Assembly (NCBI RefSeq): GCF_022809315.2
Contig: NZ_JAKZJU020000001.1
Span: 2,083,001-2,147,000 of the forward strand
DNA: 64,000 bases
Reading direction: 5' to 3'
Source of the DNA: Mesosutterella faecium
GTDB taxonomy: Bacteria; Pseudomonadota; Gammaproteobacteria; Burkholderiales; Burkholderiaceae_F
The notes beneath the pieces were generated by a model. It ran no database searches. It was not told where the DNA came from and saw only the letters and a list, made by a program, of their open reading frames with translations. A program made the position numbers and the translations under genes. Below, one piece after another: positions 8,309-16,972 of the stretch (position 1 is the first letter of the stretch; each line of letters begins with the position of its first letter).

Positions 8309-9709
8309 ATGAAAAACTCGCTTCCTGAAAGAGCCCCGAAGTCCCAGACCGGCACAGAGGAGATTTTCGAACAGGTCGCCTACGGCCTGCTCTCGGTGCC
8401 GGAGGCAGCCAAAGCGATGAAGCTGAGCATTCGCCAGTTCTATCGCAGGCTGGCCGCCTGGAAAAGGGGCGAAGCCGCAGATCCGCCCCATGGCAACAAA
8501 GGGCGGCCCCCGAGCAACCGCCTGCCAGACGATATTCGTTTAAAAATCATAGAACTGGCAGTTACAAAATATCAGGATTTCCCTCCGACGCTCCTGACTC
8601 AGTACCTTGTGAAAAACGAAGGGATCAAAGTGTCGAAGGAAACTGTTCGAAAGATTCTGAGAGAACTCAGCCCTCAGGCCTCAGAGCAGGGGCTCAGAAG
8701 AGCCGGTCATTTTCTGAGGCGCAGAAGGTCAAGGTTCGGCGAGCTGGTTCAGATCGACGGCAGCCCGCACAGATGGTTCGGCCCCGGTCAGAAAGAGTGC
8801 TCATTAATCGCGTTCATTGACGATGCGACCGGCAGAATCGCCGCTGCCGGGTTCTTTCCCTCGGAGACCGCGGCGGGCTATATGACCGTGCTGCTCCAAT
8901 ACATCAGGGCGCACGGAATCCCCCTTGCGCTATACAGCGATCGGCACGGCACTTTCCGCGCGTTGGCTCAGGGCCGGTCCAAAAATGTAGAGGGCACACA
9001 GTTTCAGAGAGTCTGCGACAAGCTTCAGATCGAGCAGATATTCGCTCAGAGCCCGCAGGCAAAAGGCCGGATAGAACGCCTGTTCAAGACGCTGCAGGGG
9101 CGCTGGCCGCATGAGTTCAGGGTCATGGGAATCGAAGACATGGCCACCGCCAATCAGCGCATGGACGAACTGATCAGGGATTTCAATCAGCGGTTTGGAA
9201 TCGACCCAAGAGAACCCCTGAGCGCAAACTGTGCGGTGGCTGAAGAAAGTATGCCCGAGATTGAACGCATATGCGCCTGGTGGCACGAACGCGTTCTGAG
9301 CAAATCTCTGAGCGTCTCCTTCGGGGGGTCGATCCTGCAGCTCAAGAATGCGAGCGCTCGGAAGTTTGAGCTGATGGGCAAGAAAGTCAGCGTCATCGAG
9401 TACCCGGATGGCCGTGCGCCGGAAATGGTCTACCGGGATGCACGGGGCAAAGAACATCTGCTCTGCTTTGAAGCCCGGAAAAGAAAAACGCTCGAGCGCA
9501 CGGAATACCTTGAGTCATCGAAGACCATAGACGCATGCCTGGATCGAATCATTGAGAAGGAAGATTTGCGACCCAACGGCTTCGTCATGAAGCTGGAATG
9601 CGAAATGGCTGAAGCGAAGCAACGGCAGGCCCAGAGAAAAGAGCGTGACCAAAAGGCCCGTGAACTCGAAGAAAAGCTGAAGCAGCGGAAAAACAGATCT
9701 GGCAAATAA
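8309..9709 (+). CDS. IS1202/ISNCY-like DDE transposase
   Basis: The protein has 466 residues. A helix-turn-helix region (about 20-60; VAYGLLSVPEAAKAMKLSIR) comes first. A DDE integrase core follows: LVQIDGSPHRWFGPGQ and FIDDATGRIAAAGF (first Asp), LALYSDRHGTFR (second Asp) and SPQAKGRIERLFKTLQGRW (Glu). The C-terminus is basic and coiled-coil-like. The frame is intact and all three acidic residues are present, so the element may be active. It uses rarer codons and is less G+C-rich than its neighbours, in keeping with mobile DNA. Confidence 0.9.
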   Translation: MKNSLPERAPKSQTGTEEIFEQVAYGLLSVPEAAKAMKLSIRQFYRRLAAWKRGEAADPPHGNKGRPPSNRLPDDIRLKIIELAVTKYQDFPPTLLTQYLVKNEGIKVSKETVRKILRELSPQASEQGLRRAGHFLRRRRSRFGELVQIDGSPHRWFGPGQKECSLIAFIDDATGRIAAAGFFPSETAAGYMTVLLQYIRAHGIPLALYSDRHGTFRALAQGRSKNVEGTQFQRVCDKLQIEQIFAQSPQAKGRIERLFKTLQGRWPHEFRVMGIEDMATANQRMDELIRDFNQRFGIDPREPLSANCAVAEESMPEIERICAWWHERVLSKSLSVSFGGSILQLKNASARKFELMGKKVSVIEYPDGRAPEMVYRDARGKEHLLCFEARKRKTLERTEYLESSKTIDACLDRIIEKEDLRPNGFVMKLECEMAEAKQRQAQRKERDQKARELEEKLKQRKNRSGK

Positions 9710-9881
9710 TGAAATCAACACAGGCTCTCAGAAGATCTTTTTTCCCAACCTGCCCACAGCCCGCACGGGCTTCAGCCCATTTGAGGCGAGCGCCCGACAG
9801 AGCGTGGGCAGGGTGTTCTCCATGAAGACGATAAAGGGCCCCAGGGGGCTCTCAATTTCTGTCTTTGGCGGAGAATTTTTG

Positions 9882-9924
9882 GTGTCATAATCGCTTTGCT
9901 AGGGTGTGACATAGTCCCGTTGTG
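9882..9924 (-). repeat. Right subterminal repeats of the inner IS
   Basis: On the minus strand, GCAAAGCGATTATGACAC (9882-9899) and GCACAACGGGACTATGTCAC (9905-9924) repeat the terminal-repeat motif inside the right end, mirroring the left end. Confidence 0.65.
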
Positions 9925-9956
9925 CTGGCATGTGACATTTTCCCTTTGCTCTAACA

Positions 9957-9974
9957 CAGCTCCTTCGTGCTGTT
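9957..9974 (+). repeat. 18-bp target-site duplication of the inner IS, right copy
   Basis: It is identical to 8136-8153 and lies one base outside the right terminal repeat. Confidence 0.85.
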
Positions 9975-10919
9975 CTTAACCTTCTGCGCGAGGACAAAGT
10001 CGCAGCCGATGTCCTTGAGCCCGAGCAGGTTCTCGTTTGAATTGAGCCCCCTGTCGGCAACGACAATGAGCGTCTGCAGGTCATAAGCCGTTTTGATCCG
10101 CCTGATCATGGGGAGCATCGTGCCGAACTCTGAGGTGCTGCCGGGGAAAAGCTCGTAATCAATGGGGATGCCGAACGCATCCATCACGAGTCCGAGAACT
10201 ACCTGGACCTCGTTGACCTTGTGGTCCTTGCTCAGCCCGAACTGGCGCAGCTCGCCTTCTTTCCGGCTCTCAAAGGCATATGTCGTCACGTCATAAAAGG
10301 CGGCTGAGACCGTGCGGTTCAGCCTGCTGCTGATCTCGCGGTTAAGGTGTTTGACAATCGCTTCCTTGTCCTCCGCAAGCCGGTCGAGCACCCGGTACAC
10401 GACATTGTTGTCTGCGATGCCGTCGAACGGCACGATGCTTGAGCCGCGCTCCTCGAAGGCTTTTTTCTTGCTGCCCGGACTGACGATCCTTTGCGAGCAC
10501 AGCAGGAACGCTGCCTTGTCGTACGAATACTCGATTTTGCGCTTGCTCTGCAGATAGCGGAACACCTGCGGCAGATTCAGATCGTCCTTCCATACCTGCC
10601 GAATGACGGCAGCGCCGAGCTTCAGCCTTGCGGCGCACGAATAGTCAGCGCCTTTTTGGGACTGCTCGAGCTTGCGGATTCTTGTCTGGGCCGAGTTGTC
10701 TAGCTCCTCCAGCCTGGCCTTCCTGACCGCCTCGTTCTCGGCTGCCACGCGGGCACGCAGGTTCTTGAGATAGTCGGGATCTTCTTGCTCAAGGACGTCG
10801 AGGTTGCCGTGATTCTCCAAGAGCCGCGACCGGGGCTTGCCGTCCGCATTGCGGTAGCTCTCGACAACGCGGACGTACTTGCGCCCCTGGGTCGTGACGA
10901 TGGCAACGTGTTTGGACAT
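9957..10919 (-). pseudogene. IS1634-like DDE transposase, N-terminal part
   Basis: From ATG 10919 the frame reads MSKHVAIVTTQGRKYVRVVE, through the first catalytic Asp region (YDVTTYAFESRKEG) and second (TLIVVADRGLNSNENLLGL), to NSTKEL, where the inner element interrupts. The remainder, with the catalytic Glu, is at 7287-8153. It is a split gene, not decayed: each half is open and the duplicated codons keep phase. As it stands it ends after a few foreign residues and lacks the Glu, so the outer element is probably inactive. Confidence 0.85.
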
Positions 10920-11060
10920 GGAGAGCTCCCGGTAACTGACTCTGGATACCAGCATTATACCACTAATGGACTACATTGTAACTACGTAGAGTGTAAAATT
11001 TTTGCCCCGCCGACCCAATGCCGACGGGGCTTTACTCAATTTTTAGCTGAAAAAGACGGG

Positions 11061-11146
11061 AGCTTTAAGCGCTGTTTTTCCTGTTTGTTTCACCTTCCGG
11101 CGCGCGCCCGGCCCTCTCTCCCCGGGCGTGCGCCGGATTTTTTTCC
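11061..11146 (+). repeat. 86-bp direct repeat flanking the IS, right copy
   Basis: It is identical to 7144-7229 and includes a second copy of the reductase terminator. The original downstream sequence resumes at 11147. The stretch 11147-11334 shows no gene. Confidence 0.85.
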
Positions 11147-11334
11147 TTCTTTAAAGACGATCAAATGCGGACGCCCTTTTCGGGGGAAGCACAGAGGGAA
11201 CAGCCGCGGCGAGGCATCACAGGAAGAGCTCGAAGGACGCCGCCGTCGTCAGCAGAGCATCCGCTCCACTCTGGGGCACCGGCGCTGCTGCGCCTGTGAA
11301 GTGAAATAAGCCGTCCTCCGAACCGGGGTGCACT

Positions 11335-12174
11335 TCAGCGGGTGGCCGCAAACATTTCCTCGTACGCCCAGTCGGCCACCTCTCCGTTCAAGTCAAGGTA
11401 GGCACTGAACACGAGCCTCATTCCCTCGCAGACATCGCCGGGATCCGCACTTCTAGGCTCGTTCAGCGCGGAAAGAAGAATGAGCTTCCGCTTGTCGGAG
11501 ATCCCCGAGAGCCTCGCCTCCAGGGCTTTTTCCAGCGCTTGGTCCGCAAGCTCCTTCTGCGCCGCAGTCGGACGGCGCACGGGCGGATTGCCCTTCACCT
11601 CAGCCAGCGTCGCGCGAACTCCCCGATCCATCTGCGCCCTGAAAGCCTGAAGGCTGAGGCCATTGAGGAAAAGGTGGTTTGCGGCTGCAAGCTCCGTAGA
11701 ACTCGCGAGCGTTGGATCATTCAGTATCTGGGCGCGGCAGGCGCGACTGTTGGGCGAGGTGAGAATCCGACGCAGGTACAAAGCGATGAGCGCGCGCTGG
11801 TCTTCATAAGGCAGGCGACTCGCGCCCTTGTCCGAGAGCGAGCTAAAGAGGTTCCGGCCCAGGCTTGCGGAAAGCTCGTTTGCTTTAGCAGAATCCTTCA
11901 TTGAAAACACCCCGACCTGCCTCAGCTGGCTCACCGCATAGCGGGCAAAGTCTGGATCCGCAAAGAGCCGCTTCACAGCTTCGGCCGCCACCCGGTTTTT
12001 TTCCGCAGGCTCAAGCCGCTCCGTCCGAGCGTAGTAAGACTCAAAGTCGACCTTTTGCATTTCACGCGAGAGGTAGACCGCAATCTGCTCGTCGGTAGGA
12101 GCAGGAACCTCAGCAGGAGCTGCCCCTGCGGCAAGCATCAGCGCGCAGAAAACCGGTATGAAGATTTTTCTCAT
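11335..12174 (-). CDS. Secreted protein of unknown function
   Basis: The protein has 279 residues from ATG 12174, chosen because MRKIFIPVFCALMLAAGAAPAE is a clear signal peptide; an upstream in-frame extension of 64 residues has none. The mature part is mostly helical and charged, with no motif I recognise. It has a single Cys pair (SRACRAQI and GDVCEGM). The arrangement EKNRVAAEAVKRLF...FARYAVSQL resembles helical lysozyme-inhibitor or outer-membrane-accessory proteins only in composition. It lies between an IS duplication scar and a flavoprotein terminator, both neighbours seemingly unrelated. I assign no function. Confidence 0.7.
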   Translation of the reverse strand: MRKIFIPVFCALMLAAGAAPAEVPAPTDEQIAVYLSREMQKVDFESYYARTERLEPAEKNRVAAEAVKRLFADPDFARYAVSQLRQVGVFSMKDSAKANELSASLGRNLFSSLSDKGASRLPYEDQRALIALYLRRILTSPNSRACRAQILNDPTLASSTELAAANHLFLNGLSLQAFRAQMDRGVRATLAEVKGNPPVRRPTAAQKELADQALEKALEARLSGISDKRKLILLSALNEPRSADPGDVCEGMRLVFSAYLDLNGEVADWAYEEMFAATR

Positions 12175-12300
12175 GTTCTGGACACCTTCGCGGCGGAAAT
12201 CGGGCCCGGCCCCCGTGCGGAGCAGCCCCTCGCTTCTATTGTAGGGAAGCGCCCTCCCCGCGGACGGAAAAACAAATGCGCTGGAAAGCTGAAGGCAGAG

Positions 12301-12330
12301 AAAAAAGCGGCGCGGGGAGCTGCCCCGCGC
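12301..12330 (-). terminator. Intrinsic terminator of the cytochrome/FAD reductase operon
   Basis: On the minus strand, GCGCGGGG and CCCCGCGC arms around a five-base loop are followed by CGCTTTTTT. It lies about 85 bp beyond the stop at 12415. Confidence 0.8.
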
Positions 12331-12414
12331 TTTAAGGAATAACGCCGCGCTCCCTGGTTTCCCCAAAAAGAGTGCGGCGGGGCTTTCGCCCGAGGAGAGA
12401 TTCTGTTCTAAGAA

Positions 12415-13980
12415 TCAGAGCGGTTTTTCAGCCGCGGCGCTCGCGCCCGCGATCTGGCCGTAGACCAGGGCCTCGCAGACGTTGGAGGACCCTTGGTAGA
12501 TGGAGCCCCAGATCGAGCCCAGCTCGCCCGCGACGAAGAGGTGCGGGATCGGGCGGTTGTAGACGTCCATCACGCGGGCCTTCGCGTCGCGCTTCGGACC
12601 GCCCTGGGTGTTGAGCAGCGCCGGGTAGCACTCGATCGCGTAGTACGGGCCCTTTTCGGCAAGCGGCGCGGAAAGCGTCGGGACGTCGGTGCCGGCGAAG
12701 GCGGACTTGCCCGTCTTCTTGATCTTGCGGCCGAACTCGGTGTCGGCTCCCGCCCTGATGTCCTTGTTCCAGCGCGCGACCTGGGCCTTGAGGTTCTCGG
12801 CCGGGACCTTGATCATCTTCGCGAGCTCGTCGAGCGTGTCGGCCTTCTTCACGATGCCGCTCTTGATCTCAGCCGAGCTGTCCGCGCTCCAGTGGTAGCC
12901 TTCGATCCCGGCCGCGTACCCGTACTTGAAGTGGGTGGGCCGTCCGGCGAGCCGCCCCGCCTCGTCCATCACGATGTAGCAGGGAATCGCGGGATAGCGG
13001 TGATGCACGCCGTCCAGCTGGTTCACGGCGTAGATGAAGCCGTGGAAGTCGACGCCCGCCTCGTTGCAGAAGCGTTTCCCGTCCTGGTTCACGATGATGT
13101 AGTTCGGGGTCATCATGGTGACGAAGACCGCGGCCTTGCAGCCCGGGATCCTGATCCCGAGCGGGCAGGAGTAGGAGGTCATGTGCCACATGCGGGCGCC
13201 CATCGAGGCCGCCATCCGAAGCCCGTCGCCGGTGTTGCCGGGGTTGCCGAGCCCGAGCACCTTCGTGCCCTGGCAGAAATTCTGCAGCGACTGCTTGTCG
13301 TATTCGTAGCCGCCGGTGGTGAGAATGACGCCGCGGCGGGCCCTGATGCGCACCACGCGGCCCTCGTGCCGGGCGGTCGCGCCGACCACCGTATTGCCCT
13401 CACGGATGAGCTCCAGCGCGGGCGAGCTGAGCCAGGTCTCGATCTTTCTCTCCTCGACGCATTTCTTGAGCGCGGCGATCAGCTCGATGCCGCCCGACTT
13501 CTTCCCGCCCACGCGGTACTTCGTGATGTTGTCGGCGTGCGGCAGGTACGGATAGTTCGCGTGGCCCGTGACGCGCAGCCTCGCCCCCGGTGCGATCCGC
13601 TTGAAGAACTCGGGGAGCTTTACCGCGCCTTCGCAGAAGGTCTTCACGAGCTCGCCGTCCATCTCGTTGTCGGCGAAGAGGAAGGTCTTCTCGAGGTACT
13701 CGTAGGCCTGGCCCGCGTCCTTCGGGATGATGAAGCCGCCGCCGGAGGCCTCGGTGTTGCCGCCCGCGCGGGGCATTTTCTCAATGAGCAGCACCTTCGC
13801 GCCCGCGTCGTGGGCGGTGATCGCGGCCGCGGCTCCCGCGCCGCCGTAGCCGATCACGAGCACGTCGGTCGTGACGTCGAATTTTTCCCCGCTTTCAGAG
13901 GCGTGCGCCTGCAGGGCGGGAATCGAGGCGGCGGAGGCCGCGGCAAGTTTCAGAAATGAGCGTTTGGTCAGTGACGGCAT
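12415..13980 (-). CDS. Tat-exported FAD reductase, flavoprotein subunit paired with a tetraheme cytochrome c
   Basis: The protein has 521 residues from ATG 13980. The N-terminus LTKRSFLKLAAASAASIPAL is a Tat-like signal with a Lys-Arg pair rather than Arg-Arg. The FAD site is DVLVIGYGGAGAAAAITAHD (about 41-60), then IEKMPRAGGNTEASGGG. It lacks an FMN domain and lacks the HHTMGG and RLGGNA motifs of fumarate reductases. Instead it has PALLNTQGGPKR near residue 455 and GELGSIWGSIYQGSSN, shared with the paralog at 33696. The cytochrome gene is immediately upstream (48-bp gap), so electrons probably reach the FAD through it in the periplasm. The divergent LysR at 14516 is the likely regulator. 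The substrate is unknown and probably not fumarate. Confidence 0.85.
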   Translation of the reverse strand: MPSLTKRSFLKLAAASAASIPALQAHASESGEKFDVTTDVLVIGYGGAGAAAAITAHDAGAKVLLIEKMPRAGGNTEASGGGFIIPKDAGQAYEYLEKTFLFADNEMDGELVKTFCEGAVKLPEFFKRIAPGARLRVTGHANYPYLPHADNITKYRVGGKKSGGIELIAALKKCVEERKIETWLSSPALELIREGNTVVGATARHEGRVVRIRARRGVILTTGGYEYDKQSLQNFCQGTKVLGLGNPGNTGDGLRMAASMGARMWHMTSYSCPLGIRIPGCKAAVFVTMMTPNYIIVNQDGKRFCNEAGVDFHGFIYAVNQLDGVHHRYPAIPCYIVMDEAGRLAGRPTHFKYGYAAGIEGYHWSADSSAEIKSGIVKKADTLDELAKMIKVPAENLKAQVARWNKDIRAGADTEFGRKIKKTGKSAFAGTDVPTLSAPLAEKGPYYAIECYPALLNTQGGPKRDAKARVMDVYNRPIPHLFVAGELGSIWGSIYQGSSNVCEALVYGQIAGASAAAEKPL

Positions 13981-14028
13981 GATTTTCTCTCCTTGGGTGT
14001 TAAAAATGAGCAACCGCTTCCCGGGCGG

Positions 14029-14382
14029 TCACTTGATGTGAAGTTCCTTGCTGAAATCGTGGCAGCGGGCGCACTCGAGCACCGGCTTCTGGTGGCCGCG
14101 GTGGCACTTCGTGCACTCGATTTCGCCCAGATGCGAGTCGTGGGGATTCACCTCGAGCGAGTCGGTCTTCTCAGCGAGCTTCGCGTAGGTGCCGCCGTGG
14201 CAGGCGAGGCACGTTTCCTTTTTCACGGTCCGGGGGCCTTTGGCGGTCTGGTCGGAGCCGTGGCAGGACTCGCACTTCACGCCCGCCTTCACGTGGCGGT
14301 CGGCGAGCATCGGAGTGTCCGCGGCAAAAGCCGCGGAAGACATCAAAATCAGGGCCAGGGCCGTTAAAGCGCCTTTCATCAT
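14029..14382 (-). CDS. Periplasmic tetraheme cytochrome c
   Basis: The protein has 117 residues with a signal peptide (1-20). Four CxxCH heme motifs follow (CESCH, CLACH, CTKCH, CARCH), with the VNPHDSHLG segment giving extra His ligands. The spacing matches the N-terminal cytochrome domain of flavocytochrome c fumarate reductases, here a separate polypeptide. It precedes the FAD reductase gene in one operon and should carry electrons from a membrane quinol oxidase to it. It is close to the second tetraheme protein at 33115-33456. ATG 14382 and 14379 are equally possible starts. Confidence 0.9.
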   Translation of the reverse strand: MMKGALTALALILMSSAAFAADTPMLADRHVKAGVKCESCHGSDQTAKGPRTVKKETCLACHGGTYAKLAEKTDSLEVNPHDSHLGEIECTKCHRGHQKPVLECARCHDFSKELHIK

Positions 14383-14515
14383 GGCGGTTCTCTCCTCATT
14401 CTTTTCCGAGCGTTGTTTTTATTCGGTTTACGCTTCGGATGACGGAGAAAAGGCTATCCTAAAGATCTAGCTCCGGCTTCGGAATTTTCAAAGGCTGAAT
14501 TTGTAATAGACAAAA

Positions 14516-15436
14516 ATGAGGCACTATTCCCTTACCGACATCGAGCTCTTTCTCGCCGTCTCCGATGAAGAAAACCTCACCCGGGGCGCCTCGCGCGTGG
14601 GACTTTCGCCATCCTCGGCCTCGATCCGGCTCAAGAACATTGAGGAAGCGCTTCAGGTGAAGCTTTTCATCAGGCGAAAAAACGGGCTCGAGCTCACGCG
14701 GGCGGGACGGGTCGCGGCGCAGGAGGCAAGGCGCGTTGTCAAAGACCTTGACGCGCTTGAAGCGAGCCTCTCCCCCTTCGCGCAGATGGAAAAGGGCATC
14801 CTTCGGATCGCGGCGAACTACGGAGCCTCGGTCGACTTCCTGCCCGACGACATTTCCGAGTACCTCGTCGAAAACCCGCTCGCGCGGATCGTGCTCGAGC
14901 AGAAGAGCTCGCTTGATGTCGTAAAGACCGTGGCCGAGGGCCGCGCGGACCTCGGAGTCGGAGCCTACGAGGGCGACTATCCCGGAGTCGAATTCCGGCC
15001 CTACCGCGAGGACCGCCTGGTGCTCGCCGTCCCCGCGGGGCACGAGCTCGCCGGGAGAAAGGAAATAGCCTTTGCCGAGAGCCTCGCCTACCCCTTCGTG
15101 TCGCTCACCGACGAGAGCGCGATGCAGCGCTTCATCTTCGAGCACGCGGGCGAAGAGGGCAGCCCCATCACGCCCAAGGTTCAGGTGGACAACCAGCGGC
15201 TCCTGATGAAGCTTGTCTCGAGGAAAGTGGGGATCGCGGTCCTCAGCACCCGGGGCGCGTCCGGCAATTTCTGGCCCGGGGTCCGGTTCGTGAGGCTCAC
15301 GAACCGGTGGGCCGAGTGCCATCTGCGCATCGCGCTCAGCCGCAGCGCGGAGCTTCGGGGGCCGGGCGCGGACCGCTTCGTCGAGTTCCTCGAAAAGCGC
15401 CGGGGCAAGGCGGCCTCAGCCAGCGCCGCCTCCTGA
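14516..15436 (+). CDS. LysR-type transcriptional regulator
   Basis: The protein has 306 residues. The N-terminal HTH reads LTDIELFLAVSDEENLTRGA, then SRVGLSPSSASIRLKNIEEA and KLFIRRKNGLELTRAG. The effector-binding domain includes LRIAANYGASVDFLPDDISE and VKTVAEGRADLGVGAYEGDY. The gene is divergent from the cytochrome/FAD reductase operon across 133 bp, the usual placement of a LysR protein with its target. A direct repeat GCTTCGGA occurs in the shared promoter, but I cannot define an operator with confidence. Confidence 0.92.
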   Translation: MRHYSLTDIELFLAVSDEENLTRGASRVGLSPSSASIRLKNIEEALQVKLFIRRKNGLELTRAGRVAAQEARRVVKDLDALEASLSPFAQMEKGILRIAANYGASVDFLPDDISEYLVENPLARIVLEQKSSLDVVKTVAEGRADLGVGAYEGDYPGVEFRPYREDRLVLAVPAGHELAGRKEIAFAESLAYPFVSLTDESAMQRFIFEHAGEEGSPITPKVQVDNQRLLMKLVSRKVGIAVLSTRGASGNFWPGVRFVRLTNRWAECHLRIALSRSAELRGPGADRFVEFLEKRRGKAASASAAS

Positions 15437-15580
15437 GGACTCCGGCCGAAGGCGGCGGTCCCGGTCCTTTTCCCCGCGCACCTCGCAACGGGTCCGCCCT
15501 GCGGCAGCCCCCGCTTTGGTCACAAATTTGTGATTTCGCCTTCTGAGCCCCGGACGGATTCTTATCCCCTAAAATGTCTC

Positions 15581-15604
15581 TTTACAATTATTAATTTTTG
15601 TAAA
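15581..15604 (+). promoter_or_regulatory. AT-rich inverted repeat upstream of a lipoprotein gene
   Basis: TTTACAA and TTGTAAA arms separated by 10 bp sit 17 bp before the GTG start at 15621, inside the only AT-rich part of the promoter. It may be an operator; the owner is unknown. Confidence 0.45.
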
Positions 15605-15620
15605 TACAAAGGAGAGATCC

Positions 15621-16388
15621 GTGGCTTCAAAATTTCTGGCCCCCGCCGCCCTCTGCGCGCTCGCTCTCGGCGGATGCGCGATCACCTCTTCGGTCAACGA
15701 AGTGAACAAGGGCGTTTACACCATTTCGTCTCTCGGGAGCCTGGGACAGCCCGGTAGCGACCTTCTCGATGAGCTCTATGAAAAGGGGCACAAGTACTGC
15801 GACGAGAAAAAGCTGCAGTTCAAGCTCCTGAGCCAGCAGACCAACAACGGAACCTACACGGGGACCTCCCGCCCCTTCTCCGCCCCGTCGACCTCGGGCG
15901 GGGGCTTCTGGGGCGGGTTCAACCAGGGCATCTCGAACATGGTCATCCCGACCGGAACCTACGGCCGGGCGAGGATCTATTTCACCTGCGTGAATCCCGA
16001 GGCCGAAGCGGGCGCCGCGGACTCCTCCGAGCCCAAATTCCGGAAAATCTTCTCCTCGCCCCACCACACCACGTACTACATTCCGGGATTGACCCAAAAG
16101 GGAGTGAATCAACTCGACGGATCAACGCTCTACCAGATCGCCGTTGCGAAAGATTATGCCGAGAAGCAGAGCAGCGGCGCGCTGAGCTCCATCATGTCCT
16201 ACGGGCTCTACTGCTCGAACGGCCTCATGCTGCCGCTTGAAAATCGGCTCTATGAAGAGCATTTCCCCTCGAACAAGCAATTTTCGAGCGAGAAATTCAG
16301 TGCGGCCCACCAGCCCGCCCCGTCCCTGCTGGAGAACGCCCTTAAAAACCAGGAATACACGTCCATCTACCAGGAGCTCTGCCGTTAA
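15621..16388 (+). CDS. Outer-membrane or periplasmic lipoprotein of unknown function
   Basis: The protein has 255 residues from GTG 15621, preceded by AAAGGAGAG. The N-terminus ends in LALGGC, a lipobox with Cys at about residue 19, so the mature protein should be lipid-anchored. There is a Gly/Ser/Pro-rich stretch at about 75-100 and several Cys residues (YCDEKK, FTCVNPE, LYCSNG, ELCR) that could form disulfides. No catalytic motif is recognised. The next two genes, on the same strand with short gaps, also encode small exported proteins, suggesting a cell-envelope cluster. Confidence 0.8.
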   Translation: MASKFLAPAALCALALGGCAITSSVNEVNKGVYTISSLGSLGQPGSDLLDELYEKGHKYCDEKKLQFKLLSQQTNNGTYTGTSRPFSAPSTSGGGFWGGFNQGISNMVIPTGTYGRARIYFTCVNPEAEAGAADSSEPKFRKIFSSPHHTTYYIPGLTQKGVNQLDGSTLYQIAVAKDYAEKQSSGALSSIMSYGLYCSNGLMLPLENRLYEEHFPSNKQFSSEKFSAAHQPAPSLLENALKNQEYTSIYQELCR

Positions 16389-16414
16389 GGCGGCTATTGT
16401 CGGAGCATCACGTT

Positions 16415-16894
16415 ATGCAGCTTCTTAAATTCCTTGCCGCCTCGGCTCTTTCGTTCGCTCTTGTCTCGGCCGCCTGGGCGGAGACCTACTCGGCCACCCT
16501 GAGCCGAAAAGATTCCAATATCTATGAAACAAACCCTTCGAGCCTGATCATTAAGACGAAATATTGTTATGAATACGCTTCGTACGATGACAGTCTCATC
16601 GACACGGACCGCAGAACGGTCTACTTCAAGGATTCCAGGGAAACCTGCGACCTTGATTCTGTCTATCGCCCCGTCCACCCCTCTTCGGGAAGATACAAGG
16701 CGGAAGTGAGTCGGGAAGATGGCAACTGGTACCGAACAGATGCCGGCCTTTATCTGAAAACCGAGAATTGCCTTGAACTCGCACTGAGCGAAGAAGTGTC
16801 GATCCGCCTTACGAGCTTCGGTTCGGGGCACGTGAAGTTCGACAACGGAAACACCTGCGGTATCGACGGGGTGTATCAGAAACTCAGTTTATAA
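16415..16894 (+). CDS. Small secreted protein with two tandem copies of a Cys-containing module
   Basis: The protein has 159 residues from ATG 16415 (GGAG nine bases upstream). The signal peptide is about 1-22 (ALSFALVSAAWA). The mature part is an internal duplication: YSATLSRKDSNIYET...KYCYEY...ETCDLDSVYRPV and YKAEVSREDGNWYRT...ENCLEL...NTCGIDGVYQKL. Each unit of about 65 residues keeps two Cys and a [KR]-[ED]-[DG]-x[IW]Y pattern, suggesting one small disulfide-bonded domain per unit. I do not recognise the family. Confidence 0.75.
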   Translation: MQLLKFLAASALSFALVSAAWAETYSATLSRKDSNIYETNPSSLIIKTKYCYEYASYDDSLIDTDRRTVYFKDSRETCDLDSVYRPVHPSSGRYKAEVSREDGNWYRTDAGLYLKTENCLELALSEEVSIRLTSFGSGHVKFDNGNTCGIDGVYQKLSL

Positions 16895-16903
16895 GTCAGC
16901 GCG

Positions 16904-16926
16904 GGCCCGGGAACCCCCGGGCCTTT
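16904..16926 (+). terminator. Short hairpin, possible terminator
   Basis: GGCCCGGG and CCCGGGCC arms are followed by only three T. It lies 10 bp after the stop at 16894 and is a weak candidate. Confidence 0.45.
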
Positions 16927-16972
16927 CCTCTTGAACTCAATTTCCCCGTCCCCCGGGACGGGCCGGAGCCAG

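Larger units (their letters stand above)
8154..9955 (+). mobile_element. IS1202/ISNCY-like insertion sequence, apparently intact (about 1.8 kb)
   Basis: The 24-bp terminal inverted repeats (8154-8177 and 9932-9955) start GTTAGAGCAA and end AATGTCAC, with 21 of 24 matching. They are flanked by an 18-bp duplication. One transposase gene lies inside. Long target duplications are known for the IS1202 group. Each end also carries further diverged copies of a GCAAAGCGATTTTGTCAC-like motif. Confidence 0.85.
7230..11060 (-). mobile_element. IS1634-family-like insertion sequence, interrupted by a second IS
   Basis: The element lies between the two 86-bp repeats. Its ends are imperfect inverted repeats: left CCCGAGTTTATCAGCTTAAA, right (complement) CCCGTCTTTTTCAGCTAAAA, each followed by a small hairpin. 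The boundary is uncertain by two bases. Its single transposase gene, minus strand, is split into 9957-10919 and 7287-8153 by the element at 8154-9955. Without that insert it would be about 2 kb, normal for the family. Confidence 0.8.
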
